Shown: positions 9,033 to 17,730 of the stretch, piece by piece
Layout of the letters: each line of letters begins with the position of its first letter
How positions within the stretch are numbered: position 1 is the first letter of the stretch
NCBI RefSeq assembly: GCF_025949695.1
Contig: NZ_JAPDFL010000001.1
Span: forward strand, 3,537,501-3,601,500
Direction of reading: 5' to 3'
Length of the DNA stretch: 64,000 bases
From: Pararhodobacter zhoushanensis
GTDB taxonomy: Bacteria; Pseudomonadota; Alphaproteobacteria; Rhodobacterales; Rhodobacteraceae
Program-made: the position numbers and the translations under genes
Notes under the pieces: generated by a model
The model's input: only the letters and a program-made list of their open reading frames with translations
What the model was told of the DNA's origin: nothing
Database searches by the model: none

Positions 9033-9863
9033 TCAGCGCAGTTTGGGCGGGCGGCTGGGGTCCATCCCCGGAGCGCTGCCCGGCGTCACGACCTGCTCAT
9101 CGGGCATCGCATAGGGGGCAGGCGACAGCGTCAGGCCAACGGCGGCAATCGCCGCCATCGCCCGCTCGGGCGGGAAGACCACATCCAGCGAGCCCGCCTC
9201 CAGCCCCGACAGCGCCAGCGCCTCGGCCACGGCGCGGGCGACGGCGGGCTGATCGGCATCGGGCAGCCCGGCCAGCGCCAGCACATGCCCGCGCGCCCCG
9301 CCCTGCCATTGCACCCCGGCCAGCACCGTCTGCGCAAGGCCCGGCGTGCCGGACAGCCGACGCTCCAGCGCCGCGACCAGCGGCAGGCGCATCGCGTCGG
9401 GCAGATTGGGCGGCGCGAAGCCTTCGGGCACCGCCTGCCCTTCGCTGGGCGCGGGGCCTGACAGCGTGTCGGACAGCCAGTCGATCGACTCGGGCGACAT
9501 CAGCGCGGCATGGGGCGCGTCGGCGTTGAGCATCAGCGACAGCCCCTCGCCCGCCTCGGCCAGCATCGCCACCAGCACCCGCCCCGGCAGCGCGGCGTAC
9601 GCCGCTGCCTCGCCGGCGAAGCCCGCCAGCCGCAACTCGCTGTCGAACGCCAGCACGGCGCGGACATCGGACAAGTCGAACACCTTGGGCATCATCGCGC
9701 CGCCGGCGATCTCTTCGGTGAGCAGCACAAAGATCTCGGCCCGGCTCAGCTCGGCATGAAAGGCCAGCCGCGCGGTGGTCTCGGCTGCGCTGTCTTCCGG
9801 TGCTGCGGCCAGCTGTTGCAGCGCGGCGTCCAGATCGGTCTGCGGCAGGTCGGTATCAGTCAT
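9033..9863 (-). CDS. SseB-family protein
   Basis: 276 aa with an N-terminal SseB domain (first ~130 residues: ELSRAEIFVLLTEE, MMPKVFDLSD, VLAFDSELRLAGFAG) and a less conserved C-terminal half. SseB was named for a type III secretion protein of Salmonella, but the domain is common in non-pathogens, where its function is unknown; no secretion system is near. ATG 9863 keeps the usual acidic N-terminus. The 258-base gap upstream (9864-10121) is divergent with the capsule-export pair and should hold both promoters; a TTGCCC / TAAGGC-like pair is visible but not convincing. Confidence 0.75.
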   Translation of the reverse strand: MTDTDLPQTDLDAALQQLAAAPEDSAAETTARLAFHAELSRAEIFVLLTEEIAGGAMMPKVFDLSDVRAVLAFDSELRLAGFAGEAAAYAALPGRVLVAMLAEAGEGLSLMLNADAPHAALMSPESIDWLSDTLSGPAPSEGQAVPEGFAPPNLPDAMRLPLVAALERRLSGTPGLAQTVLAGVQWQGGARGHVLALAGLPDADQPAVARAVAEALALSGLEAGSLDVVFPPERAMAAIAAVGLTLSPAPYAMPDEQVVTPGSAPGMDPSRPPKLR

Positions 9864-10121
9864 GAGGTCTGTGGCCTTGTCGTGGCGGCGGGCGTGCCGG
9901 TCCCGGCGGATTTCAGCGCTTACACGCTCAAAGTAAACCCCGCATTACCCGGTGACACCGGGGAACACGCAGTTTTCACTACCGTCTTTTGCCCAATTAC
10001 GTCATAATAAGGCCCAGATCCCGGCCTCTTACTCGGCCGCAAGAAAAGCCTGTTGAGCCCTGTCCGTCACACAGACACCTTGGGGCCTTACCAATCCGGG
10101 CAGGCAGTCGAGGCACGCGCA

Positions 10122-10781
10122 ATGCTGGAGTTCTACAACGTCAGCAAATCCTTCTGGACCGGGAAAACCCGCAAGGTGATCCTGCATGAAGCGTCATTCC
10201 GCATCGAGCTGGGGCATTCGGTGGGCATTCTGGCCCCCAACGGCTCGGGCAAGACAACGCTGATCAACATGATGGCCGGGCTGGAAAAGCCCGATGAAGG
10301 CCAGATCACCCGCAATTGCCGCGTGTCCTTTCCGCTTGGCTTCATGGGTGGCATCAATTCGCGTCACACCGCCACGGAAAACGCCCGCTATATCGCCCGG
10401 CTGTATCAGCTTGACCCCGACGAGGTTGAGGCTTTCTGTCGCTGGATCTGCGATATCGGCGATTACTTCGACATGGCGGTGGGCACCTATAGCCAGGGCA
10501 TGCGGTCACGTTTTGCCTTTGCCCTGATGCTGGCGATCGAATTCGACCTGTATCTGGTGGATGAGGGGATGCCGGCCACCACCGACGTCGCCTTCAACCG
10601 CCGCGCGGGCGCCATCTTGAAGGAACGGCTGGAGCAAGCCACCGTCCTGATCGTCTCGCATCAGGCCGAGACGCTGGAGAAATACTGCAAATCGGCGGCG
10701 GTCCTGCGGGACGGCCAGCTCAATTTCTACGACACGTTGGAAGAAGCAAAAGCGCTCTATGACTACGAAACCCAAAGCTAG
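10122..10781 (+). CDS. KpsT/CtrD-like ABC transporter ATPase for polysaccharide export
   Basis: 219-aa nucleotide-binding subunit of a capsular polysaccharide exporter. Walker A APNGSGKT at residues 38-45, a degenerate signature YSQGM at 123-127, Walker B LYLVDE at 143-148, and the H-loop VSHQ near 183. Short length, GxNGSGKS-type P-loop and the SRHTATENARY block are typical of the KpsT/CtrD/BexA group. Start ATG 10122 gives the family's MLEFYNVSK N-terminus; an in-frame start at 10053 lacks support. It overlaps the next gene by 23 bases. The permease KpsM that it should pair with is not in the window. Confidence 0.9.
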   Translation: MLEFYNVSKSFWTGKTRKVILHEASFRIELGHSVGILAPNGSGKTTLINMMAGLEKPDEGQITRNCRVSFPLGFMGGINSRHTATENARYIARLYQLDPDEVEAFCRWICDIGDYFDMAVGTYSQGMRSRFAFALMLAIEFDLYLVDEGMPATTDVAFNRRAGAILKERLEQATVLIVSHQAETLEKYCKSAAVLRDGQLNFYDTLEEAKALYDYETQS

Positions 10782-12624
10782 GCGATTCCGGCTCAAGCTG
10801 GGCGACGACACGGCGGGCGCGCTGCGCACCAATGTCGCGCCGCAACGTGCCGAGAGTTCGACGCCCGCCCGGACAGCGCAGCCCACGGCTGCGGCACCGA
10901 CCGCGCAAGGCGGGGGGCAAACCCCAGCCCGCCCTGCCGCGCCTCAACCCGCCGCTGCACAGGCTGCCCCGGCGCAGCCCGCCACCCCCGCGCGCCCCCC
11001 GGCGCAACCCGCCGCCGCAGGACAACAACCGACAGCCCGTCCCGCCGCGCCCGCCACGACCCCGCCGCAAGCAGCGCGGACAGGGTCGGCCCCGGCACCC
11101 AGCGACGCGCTCTTTGAAGACGGCAAGCCCACAGCCGAAACGACCAAGCGCGAAACGCCTGAGAACGCTGCCGCTGCGCAGGGCGACAGTCGTGGCCCCC
11201 GGGACGAGGACCTGAGCGGTCGTCAGCTGCGGATGGCGATGCGCGTCGCCCAGCGCAACGGGATCAAGGCGACCTCGGGCATCGACGCCGTGCGCCAGCT
11301 GCGCCAGCAGGGCATCGACCCGTTCGAGCGCTCGACGCTGATGGAGATGATCAAGGAAGAAGGCTCGAAAAGCCACGCGCTGACCACGACCGAGCAGCCC
11401 AAGCTGCCCAAGGCCTACCGTCAGCCCTCGCCGCCTGCCAAGATCGACGCCCCGGCCCCTGACGCCCAGCGCAAGCTGGAAATCTCGCATATCCAGAAGG
11501 ACATCGCCCGCCGCCGCCGCCGCCGTATGGCGCTACTGGCGGCGCGGCTTTCGGTGTTTGTGCTGCTGCCGACGCTGGTTGCAGCGTGGTATTACTACAT
11601 GATCGCCACGCCGCTCTATGCGACGAATTCCGAATTCGTCATCCAGCAGGTCGATGGCCAGTCAGGCGGCGGTGGCGGTGGTCTGGCGTCGCTCATGGGC
11701 GGCGCGAGCGGCGCGTCGTTGTCGGATTCCGTCACGGTGCAGAGCTTTTTGCAATCGCGTGACGCCATGCGAAGGCTCAACGAAGAAGAAGGGTTCAAGG
11801 CCTATTTCCAGCAGGATCTGATCGACCCGCTGCGCCGCCTGACGCCCGATACGACCGATGAAGCCGCGTACCGGCTGTATCAGGACATGGTGCGGGTCAG
11901 CTATGACCCGACGGAGGGCATCATCCGCATGGAGGTGATCGCCGCCGATCCGCAAACCAGCGAACGCTTTGCCCGTGCGCTGGTGTCCTATGCCGAACAG
12001 ATGGTCGATCAACTGACCCAGCGGGTGCGCGACAGCCAGATGGCCGACGCGCAGGAAAGCGTGCAGATGGCCGAGCAGCGGATGCGCGAGGCACAACAGC
12101 GCGTGCTTGACCTGCAGGAGAGCTATCAGATGCTCTCGTCCGAGGTCGAGGTCTCGCTGCTGACCCAACAGATCAGCAACCTTGACAGCCTGCTCAATCA
12201 GGAGCGGCTCAGCCTGTCCGACCTGCGCGCCAACGCCCGCCCGAACCCGGCCCGGCTGGAACAGGCCGAACGGCGGGTGGCAACGCTGGAACGCCAGATC
12301 GCCGCGCTGCGCGCCAGCCTGACACAGGGCAGCGACGGCACGCAGTCGATCGCCCAGCTGCAACGCGAGCAGACGATGGCGGAAAGCGACGTGGCCACCC
12401 GGCAGATGCTGCTGGCGCAGGCCATGCAGCAGCTGGAAGGCGCGCGGATCGAGGCGAACCGTCAGGTGCGGTATCTGTCGCCGGGCGTAAGTCCGGTTGC
12501 GCCGGATGAGGCAACCTATCCGCGCGCGTTCGAAAACACGGCGCTGGCGTTTTTGATCTTTGCCGGGATCTACCTGATGGTCTCGATGACCTCGGCCATC
12601 CTGCGCGAACAGGTCACCGGGTGA
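10759..12624 (+). CDS. KpsE/CtrB/Wzz-type polysaccharide export protein with long Pro/Ala-rich N-terminus
   Basis: 621-aa inner-membrane polysaccharide co-polymerase/export protein, expected to link the KpsMT transporter to the outer-membrane channel. Order: basic start, a Pro/Ala-rich segment (about 35-130), a conserved helical block (about 150-200, SGRQLRMAMRVAQRNG), an Arg run, a first membrane helix at about 257-280, a large periplasmic part with coiled coil (about 415-565), and a second helix at about 594-614 with a short cytoplasmic tail. Usual KpsE is near 380 aa, so the cytoplasmic extension of about 250 residues is the odd part. Translationally coupled to the ATPase. Confidence 0.88.
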   Translation: MTTKPKARRFRLKLGDDTAGALRTNVAPQRAESSTPARTAQPTAAAPTAQGGGQTPARPAAPQPAAAQAAPAQPATPARPPAQPAAAGQQPTARPAAPATTPPQAARTGSAPAPSDALFEDGKPTAETTKRETPENAAAAQGDSRGPRDEDLSGRQLRMAMRVAQRNGIKATSGIDAVRQLRQQGIDPFERSTLMEMIKEEGSKSHALTTTEQPKLPKAYRQPSPPAKIDAPAPDAQRKLEISHIQKDIARRRRRRMALLAARLSVFVLLPTLVAAWYYYMIATPLYATNSEFVIQQVDGQSGGGGGGLASLMGGASGASLSDSVTVQSFLQSRDAMRRLNEEEGFKAYFQQDLIDPLRRLTPDTTDEAAYRLYQDMVRVSYDPTEGIIRMEVIAADPQTSERFARALVSYAEQMVDQLTQRVRDSQMADAQESVQMAEQRMREAQQRVLDLQESYQMLSSEVEVSLLTQQISNLDSLLNQERLSLSDLRANARPNPARLEQAERRVATLERQIAALRASLTQGSDGTQSIAQLQREQTMAESDVATRQMLLAQAMQQLEGARIEANRQVRYLSPGVSPVAPDEATYPRAFENTALAFLIFAGIYLMVSMTSAILREQVTG

Positions 12625-12631
12625 CCCGCAG

Positions 12632-12705
12632 GGTGCGCTGAAGCGCACCCTACCCTAACTGGCGCGGGCGTAACCCTACGGGGGTAGGGTGCGCTTCAGC
12701 GCACC
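12632..12705. repeat. Composite inverted repeat (REP/BIME-like)
   Basis: A perfect 24-bp inverted repeat: left arm 12632-12655, right arm 12682-12705, with 26 bases between. Each arm holds its own hairpin, GGTGCGC-TGAA-GCGCACC followed by CTACCC. The sequence resembles the GTAGGGTGCGC...GCGCACC repetitive palindromes found dispersed in many bacteria and mobilised by RAYT transposases. It starts eight bases after the export gene stop and could also end transcription. The rest of the gap to 12927 (about 220 bases) holds no gene that I can support. Confidence 0.8.
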
Positions 12706-12927
12706 GTTGCGCATGGGCAATAAGACCTAAAACCACCGCGCGCGCCCCAGCCCCACGACAGCATTCCCCGTTCCGTCACACAGCAGAACGCCTGTTCCGC
12801 CCGCGCCCCCCTGCATGGACGGATGATCCGGCCCCGCGCCGTCACCGCCGGGGCCTTGCCCTTGCCAGCGTGACCCGGTGGTGCCACATCGCGCGGTAAC
12901 ATTGCATTCATTGACGGAGACGCGCTC

Positions 12928-13866
12928 ATGAACCGCTTCGCTCTGGCTACGGCCCTTGTGACCACCCTTGCCCCCATCGCCGCCTTCGCCACCCCCGAAG
13001 GCTGGAGCCGCCTGATGGAGCCCGCGCAGCTGAACACGCTGCTGGACGAATACGGCGACGAGATCCGCGTTGTGCAGATCACCGGCGAATACGGCGAAGG
13101 CCATATCCCCGGCTCGGGCTGGTCGCCCTATGCCTCGTGGCGCTCGGATATGCCCAACCCCGGCGCATTGCGCGATCTGGGCCACCTGACGACGATCGTG
13201 CAGGAACTGGGGATCGACACCGACACGCCCGTCGTCGTGGTTCACGCAGGTCGCGATGCCACCGACATGGGCGCGGCGGCGCGGGTCTACTGGACCCTGC
13301 GCTCGATGGGGATCGAAGACCTGGCCCTGCTCAACGGTGGTCTGACCGCCTGGACGCAAGCGGGCCTGCCGACCGAGACGGCTGATGTGTCGTTCTTCCC
13401 CTCGGAGTATGAGGGCGTCTGGCTCAACGACTGGCGCGCCACCACCGAAGAGGTCGCCGCCGCCTCGGCCAGTGGCAGCGCCACCCTGCTCGACGCCCGC
13501 CCCGAGGGTTTCTTTGACGGCCTGACCTGGTCGGTCGCCGCCCCCGGCACGGTGCACGGGGCCGAGAGCCTTGAGTATTCCGATTTCTTCGACGGCAGCC
13601 GTCTGGTCGGCGCCGAGGATATCCGCCGCATCGCCGCCGAAACCGGCTTCACCGATGACACCACCACGGTGAGCTTCTGCAACACCGGCCATTGGGCCGC
13701 GATCAACTGGTTCGCGCTGAGCGAGGTCGCTGGCTACGGCGACGTGCGTCTCTATGCCGAAAGCATGGCCGAATACGCCGACGGCGAGCGTCCGCTTGAC
13801 CACGCGCCCAACCGTCTGCAATACGCATGGCGTGCTTCGACCAACTGGATTGCGGATCTGTTCTGA
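12928..13866 (+). CDS. Periplasmic two-domain rhodanese (sulfurtransferase)
   Basis: 312 aa. Signal peptide (residues 1-22, ALATALVTTLAPIAAFA), then two rhodanese domains. The first loop reads VVVHAGRDATDMG near residue 101 and has no Cys, so it is the inactive domain. The second has the persulfide Cys at residue 251 in SFCNTGHWA. Such enzymes transfer sulfane sulfur from thiosulfate or polysulfide to an acceptor. The stop TGA shares bases with the ATG of the YeeE gene (ATGA), so the pair is translationally coupled. Together they suggest periplasmic handling and uptake of thiosulfate or related sulfur species. Confidence 0.9.
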   Translation: MNRFALATALVTTLAPIAAFATPEGWSRLMEPAQLNTLLDEYGDEIRVVQITGEYGEGHIPGSGWSPYASWRSDMPNPGALRDLGHLTTIVQELGIDTDTPVVVVHAGRDATDMGAAARVYWTLRSMGIEDLALLNGGLTAWTQAGLPTETADVSFFPSEYEGVWLNDWRATTEEVAAASASGSATLLDARPEGFFDGLTWSVAAPGTVHGAESLEYSDFFDGSRLVGAEDIRRIAAETGFTDDTTTVSFCNTGHWAAINWFALSEVAGYGDVRLYAESMAEYADGERPLDHAPNRLQYAWRASTNWIADLF

Positions 13867-14978
13867 TGACTTTGAAACGGATTGGACTGGTCGTGTTCGC
13901 CCTCCTTCTGGTGGGCGGCGCGGCTTTGGCGGCGGGGCCGCGTGCCGGGCTTTTGATGGCCATCGGCATCGGCTTTGGCCTGACGCTTGAAGGGCTGCGC
14001 TTCGGCTTTGCCGGCCCGTGGCGGATGATGGTTGTCGACCGCGATGCGCGCGGGCTGATCGCGCAATTCCTCGCCATCGCGCTGACGGCGGCGGTCGCCT
14101 TTCCGCTGCTGGCAGCCAATCCGCTGGAACTGTCCCCCGCTCATGCGCCGATCGGCATCGGCATGGTGCTGGGTGCCTTTGTCTTTGGCGCGGCGATGCA
14201 ACTGGTGATGGGCTGTGGCTCGGGCACGCTGGTGAACGCAGGCTCGGGCAATATGGTCGGGCTTGTGGCGCTGGTCGGCTTTGTTGCGGGCGCGTTTCTG
14301 GGCACGCTGAACGCCGGTTTCTGGGCCAGCCTTGGGCAATTCCCGCTGATCTCGGCGCAGTCGATGGCCGGTGGCATCGGCGGGCTGTGGCTGACGCTGG
14401 CGGGCCTTGCCGTGCTGGCCGTGGGCTTCGGCCTGCGCGCCGCCCCCGGCAAGCGCCGCCCCCCGGCGCGCCTGCTGCTGGCCGCAGCCCTGCTGGCCGC
14501 GCTGGCCATCGCCAATCTGGTCGTCGCTGGCCAGACGTGGGGCATCGTCTATGGTCTGGGCCTGTGGGGCGCAAAAATCGCCACCGGGCTGGGCGTTGAT
14601 CTGAGCACCACCGCGTTCTGGGCCGCCCCGGCCAATGCCGCACGGCTGGATGCCAGCATCCTGACCGACGTGACCTCGCTCACCGACATCGGCCTGATCC
14701 TGGGCGCGTTTCTGGTCATGCGCTGGCGCAAGGCCCCCGGCGCGCCCGCCGCGCCGCTGGCCCCGCGAGGCTGGGTGCTGGTGCTGATCGCGGGCATCGT
14801 GCTGGGCTATTCCAGCCGCATGGCCTTTGGCTGCAACGTCGGCGCGTTCTTTTCGGGGATCTCGACCGGCTCGCTGCATGGCTGGGCGTGGTTTGTGGCG
14901 GCCTTCATCGGCTCGGCGCTGGGGCTCAAACTGCGCCCCTTCGTGCTGATCCCGGCACGTCAGGCGGTGGCTGCATGA
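13866..14978 (+). CDS. YeeE/YedE (TsuA-like) sulfur-compound transporter
   Basis: 370-aa membrane protein with about nine to ten helices. Two repeats each carry a hallmark Cys: MGCGSGTLVNAG (Cys117) and FGCNVGAFFSG (Cys323), the residues that pass thiosulfate through TsuA/YeeE proteins by transient interaction. A usual two-domain YeeE is 350-400 aa, so it is complete. The start codon overlaps the rhodanese stop and its own stop overlaps the start of the next small gene, giving a three-gene coupled run. The rhodanese partner fits a role in thiosulfate or persulfide import. The exact substrate is inferred from the family. Confidence 0.9.
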   Translation: MTLKRIGLVVFALLLVGGAALAAGPRAGLLMAIGIGFGLTLEGLRFGFAGPWRMMVVDRDARGLIAQFLAIALTAAVAFPLLAANPLELSPAHAPIGIGMVLGAFVFGAAMQLVMGCGSGTLVNAGSGNMVGLVALVGFVAGAFLGTLNAGFWASLGQFPLISAQSMAGGIGGLWLTLAGLAVLAVGFGLRAAPGKRRPPARLLLAAALLAALAIANLVVAGQTWGIVYGLGLWGAKIATGLGVDLSTTAFWAAPANAARLDASILTDVTSLTDIGLILGAFLVMRWRKAPGAPAAPLAPRGWVLVLIAGIVLGYSSRMAFGCNVGAFFSGISTGSLHGWAWFVAAFIGSALGLKLRPFVLIPARQAVAA

Positions 14979-15136
14979 CCCGCCCCGTCGTCGCCTCGCT
15001 CGCATTGGCTGCCGTCGCGGCGCTCGTCCTGTGGGACGCCGCGGCGCAGGGCCTGCCTGAGCCCTTCCGCTTCCCCGCCGCCATCGCGCTGGGATCGGGT
15101 GCTGCCCCAACCGGGGCGCATTGCACGGCCAACTGA
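14975..15136 (+). CDS. 53-aa microprotein coupled to YeeE gene
   Basis: Small protein beginning at an ATG that overlaps the YeeE stop (ATGA). Residues 5-25 are hydrophobic (a membrane helix or signal peptide ending in AAAQG), and the short remainder ends in GAHCTAN with one Cys four residues from the C-terminus. I do not know a named family. The coupling, frame conservation with no wasted bases, and a terminal Cys beside a sulfur transporter suggest an accessory subunit or sulfur-relay peptide. That is inference only. Confidence 0.6.
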   Translation: MTRPVVASLALAAVAALVLWDAAAQGLPEPFRFPAAIALGSGAAPTGAHCTAN

Positions 15137-15263
15137 CGCGGACTCAACCGGCAAGAGAACGCCCATTTGAACCGTAGCACCCCTTCGCCCGACGTATTGT
15201 CACTGGCACCAGCTAGCCCCCAAGGCTAGGCTGGTGCCGATCATTTCGCTTAGGGAGTTTTCA

Positions 15264-15830
15264 ATGCGCATGATAAAAGCCGCCGCTCTGGTCGGGGCTC
15301 TGGCCCTGTCGGGTTGTATCGACGTTGACATGACCGCCACCATTGACGGCGCAGACAGCGCCACGGTGAGCGGCAACATGACCGTCCAGCGGCAGATGTT
15401 GGACATGATGGGCGGCGGCGAAGCCTTCTGCCCGGCCGATGAGGGCGGCACGCTGACCCTGACCGAAACCGAGGCACGCTGCGACGTGCTGAGCAGCGGC
15501 AGTTTCGCCGAGGTGTTCCAGGGCGAGCCGGGCGAACCCACGCCGACCGCCACCGATCTGGGCGACGGCACCGTGCGCGTGGTCTTCCCGCTGAGCGACA
15601 TGACCGCGCAATCGGCTGAAATGCGCGCGGACCCGCAGATGTCGGCGATGATGCGCCCGATGCTCGAAGGCCACACCTTCACCATCCGCATCGCGGGGCA
15701 AGAAGTTGTCTCGTCGAACGGCACGATCTCCGAGGACGGCACCTCGGCCGCATTCACCTTCCCGCTGGTCGAGATCCTGAACCCCGACATGGTTCTGCCC
15801 GAGACCTTCGAAACCGTCGTTCGCTACTGA
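15264..15830 (+). CDS. Lipoprotein of unknown function
   Basis: 188 aa. Lipoprotein signal: MRMIKAAALVGALALSGC with lipobox LSGC, Cys18 being the lipidated residue. The mature part is acidic, rich in Thr and Asp, with DVDMTATIDGADSATVSG directly after the lipobox and an alternating pattern that suggests beta strands. This resembles the small lipoproteins with an immunoglobulin-like or LppM-like fold, but I cannot name it. AGGGAG precedes ATG 15264, which is why the longer frame from 15234 is not used. A strong terminator follows the stop. Confidence 0.8.
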   Translation: MRMIKAAALVGALALSGCIDVDMTATIDGADSATVSGNMTVQRQMLDMMGGGEAFCPADEGGTLTLTETEARCDVLSSGSFAEVFQGEPGEPTPTATDLGDGTVRVVFPLSDMTAQSAEMRADPQMSAMMRPMLEGHTFTIRIAGQEVVSSNGTISEDGTSAAFTFPLVEILNPDMVLPETFETVVRY

Positions 15831-15850
15831 GCGACCCGCGATACCGATGC

Positions 15851-15877
15851 AAGGGGCCCCAAACGGGGCCCCTTTTT
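15851..15877. terminator. Strong intrinsic terminator between convergent genes
   Basis: Ten-bp perfect stem AAGGGGCCCC (15851-15860) / GGGGCCCCTT (15865-15874), tetraloop AAAC, then TTTTT on the plus strand. It serves the lipoprotein gene and possibly, less strongly, the esterase gene ending at 15885. Confidence 0.88.
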
Positions 15878-15884
15878 CGTGCGC

Positions 15885-16799
15885 TCAGCTCTCGACCGCC
15901 TGTCCGGCCAGCGCGCGCAAGGCCTTGGCGATGCGCGTAAACGAGTCCCGCGCGCCCTTGGCCATATGCCGCGCGCGCAGATAGCCGTGGACCATGCCCG
16001 GCTCCTCGACCAGCGACACCGCGACACCCGCTTCGGCCAGCCGCGCGGCGTATTCCACACCGCTTGAGGCCAGCGGATCGGCCTCGGCGGTGAAGATCGC
16101 GGTCGGCGGCAGATCGCCGTATTCCTCGGCGTCCATCGGCCGTGCGGTCACATCGCCCACCGGCACCGGGCCGCCATAGCGCACCGTCTCATAAAACTCG
16201 CACTCGGCTGCCGTCAGCATCGGCGCATGGGCGTGGCGGGTGAAACTGGGCATGGTCTTGTCGCCGCCCAGGCCGGGATAGATCAGCACTTGCCCGGCAA
16301 CATCGCCGGGCCGCGCTGCACTCACCGAGGCCGCCAATGTCCCGCCCGCGCTGTCGCCCGCCAGCACCTTGGGGCCTTTGACCGCATCGACCACGGCCAG
16401 ACAATCGTCATAGGCGGCGGGGTGGATGTGTTCCGGCACCAGCCGGTAGTCGACGGCGATCATCACCAGCTGCGCCTGCTCGGCCAGTTCGGCCACGATG
16501 GCGTCATGGCTCTCCAGACCGCCGACGACGAAGCCGCCGCCGTGGAAATAGATCCCCGTCACGCCGGGCCGCGCCACCGAGGGCGTGTAGCGGCGGCAAG
16601 AGACCCCGGCGATGCTGACATCCTCGGCCGTCAGGCCCGCCGGATGTGGCTGGTCGAACTCGGCGCACATCGCATTGTAATAGTCGCGCTGCTGCGCAAT
16701 CGAGGCCTCAACAGCATCGGCGGGATAGGCAGCCAGCGTCTTGTCGATGAAGGCGCGGATGTCGGCGGGCAGCCAGCTGTAGTCGGTGAGGGGTTTCAT
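15885..16799 (-). CDS. Alpha/beta hydrolase, hormone-sensitive-lipase type esterase
   Basis: 304-aa esterase/lipase of the HSL (GDXG) family, cytoplasmic. HGGGF at residues 86-90 supplies the oxyanion hole, Ser150 in GDSAGG is the nucleophile, Asp in EADPLAS and His in GMVHGY complete the triad. Full length. Substrates are usually short-chain esters. The start codon overlaps the stop of the LysR gene by four bases, so both genes are read from one message, which suggests that the regulator controls this locus. Confidence 0.9.
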   Translation of the reverse strand: MKPLTDYSWLPADIRAFIDKTLAAYPADAVEASIAQQRDYYNAMCAEFDQPHPAGLTAEDVSIAGVSCRRYTPSVARPGVTGIYFHGGGFVVGGLESHDAIVAELAEQAQLVMIAVDYRLVPEHIHPAAYDDCLAVVDAVKGPKVLAGDSAGGTLAASVSAARPGDVAGQVLIYPGLGGDKTMPSFTRHAHAPMLTAAECEFYETVRYGGPVPVGDVTARPMDAEEYGDLPPTAIFTAEADPLASSGVEYAARLAEAGVAVSLVEEPGMVHGYLRARHMAKGARDSFTRIAKALRALAGQAVES

Positions 16800-17659
16800 G
16801 GGGTCTCTCCAAGGGTATCACGCAGGGTAGCGATCAGCTTGCGCCAGACGGCGCGGTGTCGGTTACGGTAATGGATCGCGGCATAGATCGGCTGGGTCAA
16901 GACCGGCGCGTCGGCCACCAGTTGCGCCGTCCCGCGTTCGACCAGCCGCCGGGCGACGCGGTCTTCCTGATAGCCCGCCACGCCCAGCGACAGGATCATC
17001 CCGCGCACGGTCGCGCCCTGCCCGGCGGCCAGTTCGGGCGCCGCCAGATGGGGCAGAAGCGCGTCATGGCTGCGGGTGAAGGCAGGCGAGAGGTTGGCCA
17101 GCGCGTAACGCTCGGGCGTCACCTGATCCAGCCGGGTCAGCCCGGCCTCAGGCGGCGCGACCATGCGGTAGGACAGCTCGCCCAGCGTCTCGAAATGGAT
17201 GTCGGGCGACGGCTGCGGCGTGAAGATCAGCGCCAGATCCAGGCCGCCCCCCTGCACATCGCGGCACATCTGCGCGGAGTAATCGGCCTCGATATAGAAC
17301 GCGGCCTGCGGCAACAGCGCGCGCAACCGCGCGATCCAGCGCGCCGGGTCTTCGGCGGCAAGGTCGTTCTGCAGGCCCAGCCGCAGCGTCATCGCCTGCC
17401 CGCCCGCGCCCCGCGCTGCCGCGCGCGCCTCGACCATCGCGTGGCGCAAGGCGCGCGCATGCGGCTCGAACCGCAGGCCTTCAGTCGTCAGCTCGCACCC
17501 GGCGCGCGACCGGCGCAGCACCGACACGCCCAGCGACCGCTCCAGCGCGGCAATGCGGCCCGAGACGGTGGATTGCGTCACCCCCAGCCGCTCGGCCGAG
17601 CGGTGAAAGCTGCGCGTTTCACACAGGTCCAGAAAAGTGTCGATCTGCTCGGGTTGCAT
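16796..17659 (-). CDS. LysR-family transcriptional regulator
   Basis: 287 aa: N-terminal winged helix-turn-helix (LDLCETRSFHRSAERLGVTQSTVSGRIAALE) and a C-terminal periplasmic-binding-protein-like effector domain. ATG 17659 gives the family N-terminus MQPEQIDTFLDL; the frame is open to 17695 but that would add 12 residues not seen in LysR proteins. Unlike most LysR regulators it is not divergent from its presumed target but overlaps it (four bases) on the same strand. The effector is unknown. Confidence 0.9.
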   Translation of the reverse strand: MQPEQIDTFLDLCETRSFHRSAERLGVTQSTVSGRIAALERSLGVSVLRRSRAGCELTTEGLRFEPHARALRHAMVEARAAARGAGGQAMTLRLGLQNDLAAEDPARWIARLRALLPQAAFYIEADYSAQMCRDVQGGGLDLALIFTPQPSPDIHFETLGELSYRMVAPPEAGLTRLDQVTPERYALANLSPAFTRSHDALLPHLAAPELAAGQGATVRGMILSLGVAGYQEDRVARRLVERGTAQLVADAPVLTQPIYAAIHYRNRHRAVWRKLIATLRDTLGETP

Positions 17660-17730
17660 GGTGATGACGCTATGCCCGCGCGCCCGCCGCGCCAAGGGGC
17701 TGTCCGATCCTGACCCCCGGTGTACCGCGC

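Noticed and set aside
12727..15110. Long open frames on the minus strand across the rhodanese and YeeE genes
   Set aside because: They mirror real plus-strand genes in high-GC DNA, have low-complexity Arg/Gln/Ala composition and no known motifs. A tail end at 12727-12900 lies outside the genes but shows nothing recognisable.
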